Position numbers and translations under genes: made by a program. From Aedoeadaptatus acetigenes (lineage in GTDB: Bacteria > Bacillota > Clostridia > Tissierellales > Peptoniphilaceae): a stretch of 21,423 nt of DNA. Each line of letters opens with the position of its first letter. The stretch's first letter is position 1. The notes under the pieces are model-generated. The model did no database searches, was not told the origin of the DNA, and saw only the letters and a program-made list of their open reading frames with translations. Below, in pieces: positions 21,317 to 21,423 of this stretch. The stretch covers positions 1 to 21,423 of the forward strand of contig NZ_JAOQJD010000018.1 of assembly GCF_025566985.1 (NCBI RefSeq), given 5' to 3'.

Positions 21317-21423
21317 TCTACTGAATGGTAAACCTCATAAGGCGTTTTCCAGTTTAAACATTTACGCGGGCGACGATTGATCTCTTCTATTTTCGCTTCA
21401 ATGTAGCTATCCGATTGGTCAAT
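21301..21423 (-). CDS. IS30-family transposase, last 40 residues (5' end outside window)
   Basis: This is the C-terminal part of the transposase of the second IS30 copy, from IDQSDSYIEAKIEEINRRPR to the TGA at 21301-21303, identical to the end of the intact gene at 979-1965. It includes the NRRPRKCLNWKTPYEV motif that closes IS30 transposases. Whether the rest of the gene is intact cannot be seen. Confidence 0.93.
   Translation of the reverse strand: MDQSDSYIEAKIEEINRRPRKCLNWKTPYEVYHSVELHLT

Larger units (their letters stand above)
21292..21423 (-). mobile_element. IS30-family insertion sequence, second copy, right end only
   Basis: The last 132 bases of the window are identical, in reverse complement, to 1843-1974 of the first IS30 copy. 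The element continues beyond the window. Its right inverted repeat is at 21292-21316, facing the right repeat of copy one across 19.3 kb. Confidence 0.93.

Overview
The window looks like a chromosomal segment of an anaerobic Gram-positive bacterium (Firmicutes/Clostridia-Tissierellia type, possibly an anaerobic coccus; the assignment is inference). The signs are strong AGGAGG ribosome binding sites, frequent TTG starts, a NiaR-controlled de novo NAD operon, a BioB of the kind seen in obligate anaerobes, rubredoxin, and an oxygen-independent aspartate dehydrogenase in place of NadB. The core is moderately GC-rich. The right end (about 20.4-21.3 kb) and the IS30 element are visibly more AT-rich.

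Layout. 1-860: 3' part of an IS1182-family element. 890-1974: a complete IS30-family element inserted in the last codons of a cyclophilin gene. 1935-4217 (-): operon TPR protein > methionine aminopeptidase > cyclophilin. 4247-6313 (-): Zn/Cd/Pb-type P1B ATPase behind a well-formed promoter with an ArsR/SmtB-like operator. 6436-7797 (-): PAP2 phosphatase > TM1586-type nitroreductase. 7901-9763 (+): UvrD/Rep-like helicase. 9799-13140 (-): operon ACT protein (UPF0237) > UPF0210 > PiT phosphate transporter > DUF47/PhoU-like partner. 13242-14822 (-): rhodanese > rubredoxin > old yellow enzyme. 14976-18075 (+): nadA-nadC-niaR-nadX, divergent from the rhodanese gene, with a palindrome over the -35. 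18323-19276 (+): stand-alone bioB. 19391-20372 (-): small membrane protein > lipoprotein, both of unknown function. 20656-21135 (-): AT-rich CopZ-N-terminal-like zinc/[2Fe-2S] protein. 21204-21291 (-): tail of a gene cut by a second IS30 copy. 21292-21423 (-): first 132 bases of that copy, identical to the first copy and in inverted orientation.

How the genes work together. NadX, NadA and NadC would make nicotinate mononucleotide from aspartate, with NiaR as the likely co-encoded repressor. PiT and DUF47 form a phosphate uptake pair cotranscribed with the ACT/UPF0210 pair of unknown function; this is the least explained association in the window. The two inverted IS30 copies bound a 19.3-kb block of mostly housekeeping genes. 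That looks more like a recombination substrate than a cargo transposon. I do not see CRISPR arrays, tRNA or rRNA genes, or an obvious defence system.
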